A DNA stretch of 25,331 nt from Jaapia argillacea MUCL 33604. Lineage: Eukaryota > Basidiomycota > Agaricomycetes > Jaapiales > Jaapiaceae. Within the stretch, counting starts at the first letter, position 1, and each line of letters starts with the position of its first letter. Made by a program: the position numbers and the translations under genes. The notes under the pieces were generated by a model. That model worked only from the letters and a program-made list of their open reading frames with translations, was not told the DNA's origin and did not search any database. The DNA lies in the NCBI GenBank assembly GCA_000697665.1, contig KL197729.1, positions 670,053 to 695,383 on the forward strand. Reading direction: 5' to 3'. Shown here in pieces: positions 1-10,093 of this stretch.

Positions 1-191
1 CACTACAAGCTTTGAAGTGCGCATATCGGAGGGACTTGTTCTTTCATGATATTGGGCCATCCGCCCTGACCGAGGAGGATGCTGAACGAGATGAGGAGAT
101 ACCCGAGGGTGTTGAAGGAAGTGTAAACGAGAAGGACACAGTGGTATCAATTGAGTTAGAGCTTGATTCAGATGCTGAGGAGGAGGGGTAG
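1..191 (+). pseudogene. hAT transposase, C-terminal tail only (partial at window edge)
   Basis: Open from the window edge to a TAG at 189-191. It encodes the last part of the dimerisation segment (ALKCAYRRDLFF) followed by an acidic tail rich in Glu and Asp. It is identical in protein sequence to the end of the transposase at 13928-14118 on the other strand. The catalytic parts would lie upstream of the window, so it cannot be told whether this copy is intact. Confidence 0.85.
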
Positions 192-408
192 TGTACATAG
201 GTATCAAAAGGAATGAAGGGTCTCTTGTTCGTGTGTATGCTTGCTTGAGACTAACCTGTTGCACTGGGCCCAGGCTCAAGCCCGAGCCTGACCCGACCAA
301 GCCCAAGCCTGAATGTGGGGCTCGGCCTCACTTTTCCATAGGCCTTGACCCTCCGAAGCCAAGCCTAAGCCCGGGCTTTTGAGCCAAGCCTGAGCCTGCA
401 CAACACTA
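1..408 (+). mobile_element. 3' end of a hAT transposon (copy B), continuing left of the window
   Basis: This stretch is the reverse complement of 13711-14118 (paired positions sum to 14119), and I found a single mismatch: G at 324 against T at 13795. It holds the last codons of the transposase (stop at 189-191), a subterminal region of GGGCTTGG-type repeats, and the terminal ACAACACTA ending at 408. The next eight bases (409-416, GCCTCATC) do not belong to this insertion; they match, in reverse complement, the bases after the far end of the other hAT copy. Near-identity indicates a recent insertion or recent exchange. The 5' part of this copy lies outside the window. Confidence 0.93.
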
Positions 409-416
409 GCCTCATC

Positions 417-776
417 CTTGCCAATGGATCTCGGTTGAAACTCTCCGCAATTATCGATCTCTCCCTTTCGCATGCCGAGTTGGCCTTTCTCTCCGCATGC
501 GAGACCGCTACCGGTTCCGAAGATCTTTCCGAGGAGGCTGTTCACCTGGCGGCGGGGATGTTGTTGGCCGGTTATCGTGGGGTCATTGCGACGATGTGGA
601 CGATTGGAGACACGGATGCTCCTCGCATTGCAGATGGTGTTTATTCTCACATCTTGAAGGCAGGAAAACCAGACTATACCCAAGCCGCGTTTGCCTTGCA
701 TCAGGCTGTGCAGCGACTCCGTTTGCAAGGGGCGTCCTTCCTCTCTTGGGTTCCATACATCCATATTGGGTTCTAA
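417..776 (+). pseudogene. Distal C-terminal part of the split TPR-CHAT gene, with the catalytic Cys
   Basis: This is 120 codons including the stop, in the frame that begins LANGSRLKLSA. It contains the CHAT catalytic-cysteine motif LSACETATGS (Cys codon 498-500), then the segment around GYRGVIATMW, and ends WVPYIHIGF followed by TAA, typical of fungal TPR-CHAT C-termini. CHAT is a caspase-like peptidase fold using a His-Cys dyad; the matching His lies in the other half at complement 19462-19464. No start codon belongs here: the fragment is the continuation of the exon that stops at 19420, separated by a hAT insertion and an inversion. As it stands it should not be translated as part of a CHAT protein. 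An ATG at 435 exists but is internal to the domain. Confidence 0.93.
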
Positions 777-1407
777 CGGCAGCTTGAATTGAAGTTGGGA
801 TTGTCAATTGCCCTGACAACGGTGTCTGTTTGGTGTGGTTGTTGGTAAGGCCCACAAAGTACGATGTCACTAGTGCTCCTCATGTGAACTGGACTTTTTT
901 CGGGTCGTAGCGTGGATGTACATACGTCTACTGTAGTATCCCTCTTGGAAAGTTCGTCAATCTGTGTGTAAATCAAGCTGAATGAACTGTCATGATTTGA
1001 CTGGAGTTTTGGTTCGGTCGAGTTGGGAGTGACTGAGGTGGTTCACGATCTTTAACAATACTCCCTTGGCGCTACACTGTTTCATTGGATGTAGGTTGAC
1101 AATCGGTTGACAAACGAACTCATCGAAACGAGTATCGTCACAGGCTGCGCTCGTCTACCGAGTATGGTGAAAGGCACAACGAGGTTTTCAGGAGGCTCCG
1201 AACCCTTTATAAGTGGGATCCTCGGAGGGAAAGCAGAGTCGGGCATTCAACGGAATCTGACTATGGTGTTACTGCGATGGGGGCACTCTGACTTTAGTCC
1301 CATCCAGCCAATACTCCCGGAGGGCATGATGAATGAACGAACGAGACAGGTTCAATCGCTGCTGCTCCAGAACCCAATCGACCAACAACGAGCCTACCCA
1401 TCCTCAC
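777..1407. other. Downstream flank of the CHAT C-terminus, no gene recognised
   Basis: Ordinary mixed sequence that would be the 3' flank of the TPR-CHAT gene in the ancestral order. The only sizeable open frame (1107-1508, plus) has no recognisable features and overlaps an exon better supported on the minus strand. No repeat, tRNA or terminator was recognised. Confidence 0.4.
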
Positions 1408-2534
1408 CAGTCCACTGCATACATGAGCGTCAAAAGCACCACGTTGAGGTCATAACCACGATTTACGGCCCATTTTTGGGTGCCGCGATTTGTGAAGATA
1501 GGCGTTAGATGCGGAGGGGAAGGGATTGCGATAGTTTGTATGCAACTTGAGAGCAATGAATGGATTTCGTCGATGTAGTTGGAGGGCGGTGAGGACTCTC
1601 TAGGGTTGCGGATGAGCACCTAGTCGGGGAAGGTCATGTTGAGGAGAATGTGGCGAAAGGATCGGGGAAACTGAACTAACCGTAAATTGTTGCCCGATGT
1701 TGGTTTGCGTATCCCTCGAGGAATCCTACAAAAACCCGGTGAGTAACAACGCCCACTTTCTCAAAACACCAACCGAAAGCCTTAACTCAAAATCGGAATG
1801 GAAGGGAGGGGAAAAGGAACAGAGACGCACTTCATCCATTTCAAAAGGTTCCCAGATCACAAACACATGTCGCAACCCTCCAGTACCACTCCCATCTACA
1901 CCCAACCTCTTCGCATAAGCGTTACCCTTCGCCAACTCCACTTTCTTCTCACCATCCTTGGATCATGACGCCCAAATCGCCTGGAGCGAAATTCTCCGAC
2001 TCCGACTCGGCGAGAACGACGGCGTCATATTCGGAACGTACGATAGACCGATTGATGGAGGTAGCAGTTCGGTCGGTAAGAGTGTGAATTCGTGATACCC
2101 AGAAGCTATCGAGGGCGATACACGTCAATATTTATGGGAGTTGGCGAGTTATAAGGTCCTAACCTTCTTGAAGAACCCTACCGTCTTCGCTCTCCAAAAG
2201 CTCTCGATCACATAGTAAAACAGACCCCCCCCCATCTTCTACGCCTCAGTCAGTCAATCAATCAATCAAAAAGTCAAGATCGCCTCCCTCCTGCTCACCT
2301 GAACCCAAAGCCCTTCTGAATAATCCCACTCACAGCCTGACTCAAAAAATTGATGCTGCTCGTTTTTGAACGGTTAAGAACGGCGACCATGTTGAAGAGG
2401 TTATGTTTGTTCCGTGGGAAGGCGTCTAGGTATGAACGACGGAGGAGCTAGATATATGCGCACGACGTTAGCGATTAAAAAGGAAGAAAGGAGGGGCACT
2501 CACAACTTCCGGCGACTCGCCCCATTTCTCGGAC
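1408..2534 (-). pseudogene. Unidentified multi-exon host gene, 3' part, probably frameshifted
   Basis: On the minus strand a chain of short exons with plausible splice signals can be read: about 2534-2504, 2425-2299, 2238-2164, about 2100-1831, 1725-1681 and 1619-1408. Introns include 1726-1830 and 1620-1680. The peptides look like normal protein, for example AFPRNKHNLFNMVAVLNRSK, YDAVVLAESESENFAPGDLG, LRHVFVIWEPFEM and TQKWAVNRGYDLNVVLLTL. I do not recognise the family. One apparent frameshift lies near 1968, between the segments ending DLGVMI and beginning KDGEKKVELAK. The 31-nt exon at 2504-2534 and the donor GTTAGG at 2163 are weak. The gene may be a decayed remnant or a live gene whose exons I have placed imperfectly. 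Confidence 0.4.
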
Positions 2535-4025
2535 CTACACTCACATCCATTATCAGCTCAAACCTCACCCCAGAGACACGGAACCAAAAGAATAAATATC
2601 ACCTAGAACCCTTCCTCAATCGTTCCACCAAGGTATCACACCACCTCCCTCTTTCTATCACTAGCATTAAGACGACATGTCAGAGAACGAGGTTCGGAAG
2701 CGAGCGTGCGGACGTTCATGGCGTAAACGGCGAAGGAGCCTATCGTCTAACGCAATTGAAGTTGAGGGGGGTTGTGGTGAGGAGGGTAAACGACGAACCG
2801 GAAAGGGTTTACTTCTCCCTCTCGTGCAACCCATCCGTTCAACCACACCGCAGTAATTCCACTCCAGACCTTCCCAACCTAATTATTCCTGATTTCTTGG
2901 CCTAATTCCTCACACAAGATAACGCGACGAGCCAGTAGGGAAGGGTAAGCAGGCAAATTCTGAGTTAGTTTGGTTACGGTTGTGCGAGGGTTGCTTGAGA
3001 AATGACAAACTGCGCTCCTTGGAGGCTTATTGCTGGGCGGTAGAGGTGCAGGGGTGAGCGAAGGAGAAATGAGTGGGGAAGGGGACAGACCTAGTAGTTC
3101 ATGTTCCGTTAACGAGTGACTTGAATCAATAATGTTGTTCTCGGGACTAGGTAGCTTTTGATCGACTCCAAGATCGGATCTACCACTTGCTCGTCAACAG
3201 CGCGACCTCGAGATTCTGTCCCTGTTCAAACTAAACTCGCCATAAAAACATCTGCAAAGGGAATCGAAAGCAGAGCGAACGTACCGGATGACTTCGAAAC
3301 GGACCTTCTGTTGTCCAGCGCAGAGTCGCACCATGTCCTGGCACATAGCGCCAACTGCATCGTTCGGCAGGGAGTGCCCACCTCGAGATGTACCCCACCC
3401 CTCGGATTCACCTCACTCGATAATGAATAGAGGTATAATCGAAGAGTGAAGAGCACGGAGATTGGAAGAGAGAGAGACGTAGAGGGTTGCTGGGTGTGGA
3501 CGAGCGATTCGACGAGCTACGGTTACAGGTCAACTCGTCAGCTGTGATTCTAAATGCAAAGAGCCGAACGCCAGCTTACCTCGCACCAGAAGTTAGGAAT
3601 TGGGGACTGAGAGATGGACTTGAAGCATCGATTGTCTCATGCCCAGCCAACCTAACCGGCCCCTGTAAGTCACACACGCTCGACCCAACCTACACACTCC
3701 TTGTCTACATCTCACCCCAACACGTCGCGTCCACAAGCGTCCCGTGCAATCAACAAACTCACGTGCAGACTAGCGCTGACTTGTATACTACTGGTCGACT
3801 CGAGCCTCTCCCAACCACCGACCGCAATCTACCTCAATGTGCATTCGTTGTGAGCCCTTTCCTCTGCTGTCGTTGGCCGTGGTCAGGGTCTTCGTCTGAG
3901 CCGTACGTGGACCCGACCTTGGAGACCACGGAAGCGAGGGCTGAGGCTCCCTAGCCACGGCCGACCGCTCAGCGCTCATCACCATCCGTCGACGCGTTTA
4001 ACCTCACACTCTACCTTCTATGTAG
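2535..4025 (-). other. Exon-like fragments of unknown gene(s), structure unresolved
   Basis: Isolated minus-strand stretches read like protein: near 3660-3583 (LAGHETIDASSPSLSPQFL, followed by GTAAGC), near 3400-3290 (LPNDAVGAMCQDMVRLCAGQ, followed by GTACGT) and near 3215-3118 (VVDPILESIKSYLVPRTTLL). They may be upstream exons of the gene ending at 1408, but I could not join them in frame. The third is faintly like the segment of dynamin-family GTPases after the DxxG motif; I do not rely on this. The rest shows nothing I can support. Confidence 0.25.
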
Positions 4026-4269
4026 ATCAGCCCGCACCCTCCGCCCCAGCTTACACAGTAAGTCTCGTTACCCATCCCGACGGTTTACATCCGAGTTACT
4101 TCAGAGAGCCACGTGCGATCGTCGACTGCAAGTCCACCGGAGTCGCTACGCTCGTGGCGGCGGGTTCATGGAAGACATTTCATTGTTCGAGGCCACGGAG
4201 GTTACGTGCAGGCGCTGCAGCTTCGTGGCTGCTTTCACACCGGCAACGTTGGGGTTTCTCGTGCGCCCG
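4026..4269 (+). other. Possible plus-strand exon pair with a CxxC motif
   Basis: A candidate acceptor TATGTAG before 4026, donor GTAAGT at 4058, acceptor CTTCAG ending 4104 and donor GTATGT at 4270 define two exons (4026-4057 and 4105-4269). The second is exactly 55 codons and includes FMEDISLFEATEVTCRRC. No family is recognised, and neither a start nor a stop could be connected. Minus-strand fragments nearby compete with it, so the strand is uncertain. Confidence 0.2.
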
Positions 4270-4425
4270 GTATGTTTTGTTTGCATCAAACTCTTCAAAC
4301 CTAAGGCAGTCTCTGTTGGGCTGAAACGTTACGCGTTGGGTCCAAAGGTGAATCAGCAATCAGGGAGTCGTCAGACGTCTTTGCTTTCTGTCCCCACTCT
4401 TGTCGACGCGATATGGCTACCTTCA

Positions 4426-5371
4426 TCACAGCTTCTCCCTCTTCTGAATCGCTTCGATACACGCATATAACTTATCTAGCAATAAACTCCACTTGCATTT
4501 ACCCCGCCGCCTCCATCCATCGTGACCCTCTGCTTCACCCCCCCATCCAACGTCGCAACCACCAAAACCCTCCAGCATAGACGGAACCAAAGGATTTCGT
4601 AGAAACCCCCTCCCAACAAGGACCACACCCGCTTTACCCTGCTCCAATCAACAACATCCAACGCTCAAACCGCAGTCGCCGTGTGAAACTCCACTCTCAT
4701 CAACCTCCATTCGTCTCGACCTTCTGATTCACTCTCCTATCCTCGCACCCGCCTTACTCTACTCCAACGTCTCCACCACCTTTCCATTAACATACCCACC
4801 CACAGATTCAACGAGCAATTTTGACCACAAGCTTGGCGGCTGCTGAGAACGTTGAAGCGTCTGGCCCCCGAGGATTGGTCGGCGTTCAGGTTTGGTTGAG
4901 CTGGGGTGCCACCAACGACCGAGACATCGATGAGGTCAACGCCATGATCAGAGAGCATCCCACAAAGGCCCCTCGTGAAGTTAGTCTTCAAGCCTAATCA
5001 TTTGGTGAAACCCTACAAAGCACAACATTAAGCTCCTTTAGTCTGTGGTCGACGGTTCGCCTTTCGAAATGAAAACTTACCGCGAGAACGACGGCACGTA
5101 CACGATCAACGGCTTCCAAAACCAACCTCATCCTTCCCTCAAACGTCCCTCCATACCCATCCGTGCGCGATTAACGTTCGGGCTCAAGAACGAACTGCAT
5201 AGGCTCCCTAAATTGAAACCCCAACCTAAGCAAAAGGACCAAAAAGAACTGGAAGCTCAATCTCGACTTACCCAACCCACAATTGATCTCAACAACGTCA
5301 AACCCAGCCTTGACCCGTCGAGCAGCATCCTCAAAAGCATTCACAACCTGATCAATCGCCTCCATCGTCAT
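4426..5371 (-). pseudogene. NADH:flavin oxidoreductase / old yellow enzyme (YqjM-like), degenerate
   Basis: This is the remnant of an FMN-dependent ene-reductase. In order on the minus strand: 5371-5272 encodes a helix and strand like MTMEAIDQVVNAFEDAARR...FDVVEINCG, matching the family stretch before the active-site barrel strand. An intron follows (5271-5208, GTAAGT to TTTAG). 5207-5081 encodes SSFLSPNVNR, then after a one-base frame break DGYGGTFEGRMRLVLEAVD, the well-known DxYGGS-type motif. Next come HGVDLIDVS (near 4930) and LLVESVGG in another frame (near 4820), and finally LEQGKAGVVLVGRGFLRNP (4647-4590), the phosphate-binding C-terminal strand. At least two or three frame breaks and a missing N-terminal third (no substrate-binding start of the barrel upstream) indicate a pseudogene. 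The order and spacing of motifs agree with the family; activity is unlikely. Confidence 0.75.
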
Positions 5372-5853
5372 CTCCGTATGCAAAATGCGACAGTGATAAC
5401 CACGAGGAGAGTCTTGGTTGGTGTTGTTGGAATTGTTCATCGAGTCGGAGGCATAGTCGGAGTCGGATTCGTCGCGGGAATGTTTTGTCGAATCGGAGCC
5501 ATCGAACTCGGATCCGTCGTTGGGATGTTTCGTCGAGTCGGAGCCAGCGTCGGACTGTTTACTAGAACATTTGTCGAGTCGGAGCCAGAATCTGATGCGT
5601 GACCGGAACGGTGACTCAGTCGAGTCCGAGTCCGAGCTAGCGTCGCTGCTACCACGTTCCGTCAACCCACCCTTGTTCAGTCCACCCATAGGTTGAGCAA
5701 TAATACCCCACCAAACTCTCATTCCCGACCGAAACCCAACACCAAGCCCCACCCATCCCAACCTGTCTCGCCTTCCTCACCGTCCTCACCGTCCAAGCAG
5801 GGTACGGCTCCCTCCCTGACCTCACCCTCCCTTTAGCAGCAGCAGAAACATGA
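5372..5853 (-). repeat. Ser/Asp-rich low-complexity stretch upstream of the old-yellow-enzyme remnant
   Basis: Between about 5430 and 5640 the plus strand repeats variants of GTCGAGTCGGAGCC. On the minus strand this is an open frame with many Ser-Asp-Ser and Ser-Thr-Lys-His units (for example GSDSTKHSRDESDSDYASDS). It runs in frame into the oxidoreductase exon through GYHCRILHTE. It could be an expanded microsatellite within an intron or a disordered extension. No known domain was recognised. Confidence 0.5.
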
Positions 5854-7343
5854 TTAAGGCTCGAACCAGTCATCATACTCGGTTGAACACCCACAGAACC
5901 CGACGGCAAAAACTCCCACAGATGTAGCCGGTCGAACCGAGGGCGAAACAGACGTAGTACGCATATGCACCGATAACCCAGTATTAGAAGCCGTAGCCGG
6001 ACGATTGAGATTAGGATTCCAGTTCGATTTACCCGGAGCCGGGCGATCCGAGCTGGTAGTTGGAGTAGAGCTCCGAAGTAGCCGTCGCTGTCGACAGGGA
6101 CGAAATAGCAGAAAATGACCCTTGACAGAAGAAGTGATGGATGAAGGTTTCGAGGTTGATCCAGAGTAAGACGTCGAGGGATTTGAAGAAGGGTTGGATG
6201 GGTTAGAAGAAGTCGATGCGGCCAAGGGAGGAAGGAAGGCGATAAATGAGGTCCAGAATGCAAGTGTAAGATCCTCAAAAGGGCTTGTGTATGCTACAAC
6301 CAAAAACGCATCAATCACGAATCCAATCGCAAGCACGAAGAGAAGACATGAAAACGTACCGCACTCATCCAAAAAATCCAACACGATCCAGATAGCATCT
6401 TCCTCCTTCTCCTTCTTCCCGCTATCCTTCTTCCCCCCCCCCCGTCCTTATCCTTCCTACCCTCCCCATCATTCCCTTTCTCGTTCTCACCACCCACACC
6501 TCCCAACCCACTCCCTTCGAACAAACTAGGCAAACTGCCTCTCCTAGCCCACAAATCCCCCCAGCCTGTAGATATCCCTCCCCCCGCACTCCTAAACGAA
6601 TACGTCTGAGGCGAACTAACAAACCTGCTCGTAAACAAATCCGGTGGCGGTGACAAGGGCGAGGCAGGCACCAACAATACCCCGCCTCCACCCGTCCCAA
6701 CTCTCCCACCATTACTCCAGGTATGATTTCCACCGCCACCACCACCACCATGTCCCAAGGAGAAATGTATGTTTCGTCCTACTGGGCGTCCTTAGGTGAA
6801 TTTCGCACATGTAATCGAATGTTCCGATTTCGCCGAGTTGTCTGGGGTTGAAAGGAGGGTAGTAGAGGTCGATGAGGGGGAGGAAACTGCTGCTTTTGAG
6901 AGATGTTCGGAGCCGCAGAGGGCGTGAAGGGTCGAGAGGGGCCACGACTGGCCTGAGGCGGGGTCCTGGAGAGAAGGTGAGGTGGACGCTTAGACCGCGA
7001 AGAGGGAAGGGTTGAAACGGTAGCCAACAACTACCAGGAGGAAAACTAGAGCCAACAGGCTCGAAAAAATAAAATACACCAAGTGGAAAGACGTACCTGC
7101 CGGTCCTTACAAATTCGCAAGACACACCCAAAACCACGCACATCTCCCTCCACTCAACCTTGTTGTTCTTCTTTGTCGGTAAAGAAGGGGAACCCCAAAC
7201 TGGGATTGTAGGCGGGGGATCTGAAGGGGGAGAGAATCGGGTTTTGACGTTGTTAGGCTGTTGGAGGAGAATGTCATTCTTGATGGGCTACATTGCCTGT
7301 CAATCAAAACGCGAAAGATCGATAACGGCGCGGGTATGCGCAC
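5854..7343 (-). CDS. Unidentified multi-exon protein, Ser/Pro/Gly-rich
   Basis: Exon-like sequence on the minus strand begins after a possible acceptor (CAATGTAG) near 7290 and reads IKNDILLQQPNNVKTRFSPP through VEWREMCVVLGVSCEFVRTG to a donor GTACGT near 7098. Later stretches are Pro/Ser-rich (near 7020-6880), then Gly-rich with LFEGSGLGGVGG and a Lys/Glu/Asp-rich linker (6758-6430), then KEKEEDAIWIVLDFLDEC. An intron near 6355-6295 (GTACGT to TTGTAG) follows, then AYTSPFEDLTLAFWTSFIAF and a Ser/Thr/Pro-rich C-terminus ending DDWFEP at 5854. Much of the protein would be disordered. I do not recognise the family, and the middle exon boundaries (7100-6760) are unresolved. It may be intact or decayed. 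Confidence 0.35.
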
Positions 7344-7396
7344 TGGATCCTTGAGACACTGAGCGTCCTAACCCTCCCCTCGAAATATGGCTCAAC

Positions 7397-7663
7397 CTAC
7401 TCCACAACAATGCCCTCATCGACCTTGACGATCTCACCGACAGGACGCCCTTCCAACGGAGGAGCGGAGGATGGGTACTTAGAATGAGGACAGATCCTTG
7501 ATGGCCCATCGACTAAGTACCGTAGTTTGACAATCTTGGGCGATTCATGATCACCGGTTCTCAACATCGATACACAGTGGATTCTTACCAGCGACGATGA
7601 ACTCGGAGAATCCACGTACGAGGAGATAAGGTTCGGATCGATGCGAAGACGACGAAACTTCAA
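7397..7663 (-). CDS. Hypothetical small ORF or exon, 88 codons
   Basis: Open from an ATG at 7663 to a TAG at 7397, encoding IVKLRYLVDGPSRICPHSKY and a C-terminus VGEIVKVDEGIVVE. No domain is recognised. Its 5' third overlaps a sequence block that recurs twice near 24260 and 24490 on the other strand. In the block the sequence GCTGGTAAGAAT resembles a splice donor, but the frame is already open through it. It could be an exon of a larger gene or a repeat-derived frame. Confidence 0.3.
   Translation of the reverse strand: MKFRRLRIDPNLISSYVDSPSSSSLVRIHCVSMLRTGDHESPKIVKLRYLVDGPSRICPHSKYPSSAPPLEGRPVGEIVKVDEGIVVE
7582..7650 (-). repeat. Dispersed ~68-nt block, copy C
   Basis: Read on the minus strand, GCATCGATCCGAACCTTATC through GCTGGTAAGAATC matches blocks at about 24488-24557 and 24260-24320 on the plus strand. 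All three end in GCTGGTAAGAAT. The opposite strand of the block also conserves a peptide (ILTSDDELG here; ILTSNDELG and ILTSNNKLG in the others). Which strand codes is unclear. Confidence 0.5.
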
Positions 7664-9370
7664 CTTGGGCTAGTGTTGCTGCTAAGTTAAGCTAACTGGC
7701 TGCGAAGTTTTTTGATCGACACTTACCGGCAAGATAACTCACTGCAAAGTTGCTGCGAAGACTTACCTGCACTTACCAGTTGTGCAGCGGATCTATCCGT
7801 GCACATGGAGATACCGTGTATGGAAATATGGCTTCGCCTGTTGTAGCCGACCGTCGAGAGCTTTGAACGAATGTCTGAGTAGAAATACCAAATTATATTA
7901 CTATCTGTTACTACAGCTCGGGTACTGTATCATTGAGGATCTGCACAAGTTTGTCGAGCTGCCCTTGGACAAGCAACTCTCGTATCTGCTCTCGAGAAGG
8001 CTCCAGATTCTTTGCAAGCTCATCTGGGGTATCAACATCACTGCGTGAAACGCAGTTCTGTTCGAAGTTCGACCAGATGAGCTGGTCTCATCTGGAAAGA
8101 GCTGTTCGGATACTCTGATTAGATCTCCTGTGCGTATCTTGGGCCAGCTACAACTAGTCGACTGATCGCGTCTACTCCAAATGATAACCGATGACCTTTT
8201 ACTGAGGTGCGACCAGCTCTGCGCAGCTCACCTACTCAGGAGCATGATCTCGTCGTCTCTTCTTCCCCGCCACTACCCGAGTCTGACTTTGAAAATGATA
8301 TGTAATGGCCTTGCAACTTCAACTGCTCGTCACCCCCAACCACCAACACCACCCTCTGCCCTGCCCCCTCACACTACACTCCACCAGCTCGAGAATGATT
8401 AGGCTGGGGCTTCTTGGTCCCCCTTTGGTACCGTATTACGTTCTGTGGATTGTGTCGCTGCCACGTCAGCAGCCATAACGTGTACCGCACGAGCCCGCCA
8501 CTTGCTCTTCATGTAGACGTGATCTTCTGCCTCCTACCCTTCGCGGCAACTTGATCCTCGACTCCGTGACTTCCCGTCGGGCCTTGGGCGTGGCCATCGC
8601 CCTCCCCAGGTTGTCGGCTAATCCCCATTCTCGTGGTCTGCGTCATCTACCTCATCAAACAGCTCTCGTCGAATCTTGATCTCACCGAACAGCTCGCTTT
8701 GACTCATCGATGGTACATGCGAGTTTCAAAATCCCTGCATTCGAAAAGGAGTCAACATCCTCACTGGTCCGTCTTTTCTGGTCTCCTCAACTTCACTCCT
8801 CTCCCCTAAACTCTGGATAGAGGTTGATTGATCCCCCGGACCTCAGCATCCCTGGTCTTCCTCCCCTGGTTCAACTACCACCACGTATTTTCAAGTGCTC
8901 TGTCTCTGTCCCAGCCTCCTGCAGTGTTCCGCATTCGTCTCGGTCCCTACGCCAACGATGTGTATCGGCGACGATTCCTTTCGGAGAGCAAAGCATCATT
9001 CTTGGTCAATGGTTATCCACGTCCCTCGACACTGCTCCTCTGTCAGGCCCACAGGATAATGTCCTACCTTGTCCATGTATACCTGTTGTTGATCCGGTTG
9101 GTGTTTACGAGTGTCTCCCCCGGTCATGTTTACCTTACTGTAGTACTGCTGTCGTCGTGTAGATGATACAATATCATGAGTTTATCCATCATTCATTTGG
9201 GTTTATGCACTGTTTGCCAAGCTAGCTTCCAGTCGGAGCCATTAATTACTCAGATTGCAGATCTGACCAGGTTACCTAAACTCAGCTGGTCAAAGGTTGA
9301 GCAGCTGCGAGCAACGGGTGCGTTACACAGCTGATCTCATCTGCTCGCACAGTTTGATTAGCTGGGCTGA
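7664..9370. other. Mostly non-coding stretch between gene remnants
   Basis: The only protein-like frame is short, complement 7911-8042, encoding PDELAKNLEPSREQIRELL and ending in TAG; it may be the last exon of a lost gene. From 8240 to 9165 the plus strand is C/T-rich with overlapping open frames in different phases and no codon pattern I trust. Between 8060 and 8230, and between 9270 and 9420, AGCTGATC, CTGCTCG and GACCAG-type words recur, as in subterminal regions of hAT elements. They may be the two ends of the internally deleted hAT represented by 9371-9877; no terminal repeat pair was established. Confidence 0.35.
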
Positions 9371-9877
9371 TCACGCTCCGACCAGGTTGCCAAATCCCAC
9401 CTGCTCACACCTTGAGCAGCGGGCGTCTTCACGCAGTGCATGATAGTCGACCAGAAAGTCGAGCTTCTCGTGACGGAAGGTATACTTGAGGATTTGCAAG
9501 ATCTCGAGCATCAGAGGCGAGAGTTTGCAGCGACGAGCCGTAATTGTTTCCTTGCTGGACGAGAACACCTGTTCACACGGAACAGCTGTGGCTTGAACGG
9601 GAAGGACATCGAGGGCCACTCGGTAGAGCAGCGGAAATTCTGATGCATGTCCCTAAAATGTTACGATAGTCAATGTGAATTCGCAACGGCGAGTGTTGAC
9701 ATGGGACAAGAAACGAGAACTAAGACAAGAAGTACACACCTGCCACCATACAACAAGATCAAGATCCTGAGCCTCCTCTAGCCCTTGGACTGGGAGAGAT
9801 TCAACATACTTATTCAACTCCTGCTCAACTGCAAGACAATCTCTCTCGTCTGCAGCCAGGCCCCGGGCTACTCCCAT
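9371..9877 (-). pseudogene. Second hAT transposase, C-terminal dimerisation fragment
   Basis: Two exons can be joined on the minus strand: 9877-9740 (ending LDLVVWWQ) and 9652-9371, separated by an 87-nt intron (9739-9653, GTGTGT to TTTTAG). The second exon reads FPLLYRVALDVLPVQATAVP, then CEQVFSSSKETITARRCKLS and ILQILKY, the conserved hAT C-terminal dimerisation region. It is clearly a different family from the hAT at 13711-19419, whose corresponding stretch reads SSERAFSSAGITITKHRN. The DDE catalytic parts are absent: upstream the sequence changes character near 9890 and then becomes the 3' end of the P-like gene. This is therefore a truncated relic, possibly from an internally deleted element. 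Confidence 0.8.
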
Positions 9878-10093
9878 GTATGGTTGTCCGTTGGATGCCC
9901 CTCAAAACAGCCTCAAAAATGCGAAGTTTTGGGTCAGGAAAATGCAAAGTCAGACAAGGCCATCACAAATGTCACGTTTTGTCACGAAAAATGTCACGAA
10001 AAAAATAATAATTAAGGCGTCGCCCCCCAGCTTCTAAAGTGAACGCAAAGGATACAGGACTTATACGAGTCCAATAGGCTGATATGAATATAA

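Noticed and set aside
191-382. 63-codon ORF in the hAT terminus, and its mirror at 13737-13928
   Set aside because: They lie entirely in the GGGCTT subterminal repeats and overlap the known transposase stop; the Pro/Lys-rich peptides are repeat artefacts.
8824-9166. Two overlapping 112-codon plus-strand ORFs
   Set aside because: They overlap in different frames, have no recognisable motif, and sit in C/T-rich sequence that readily leaves frames open.
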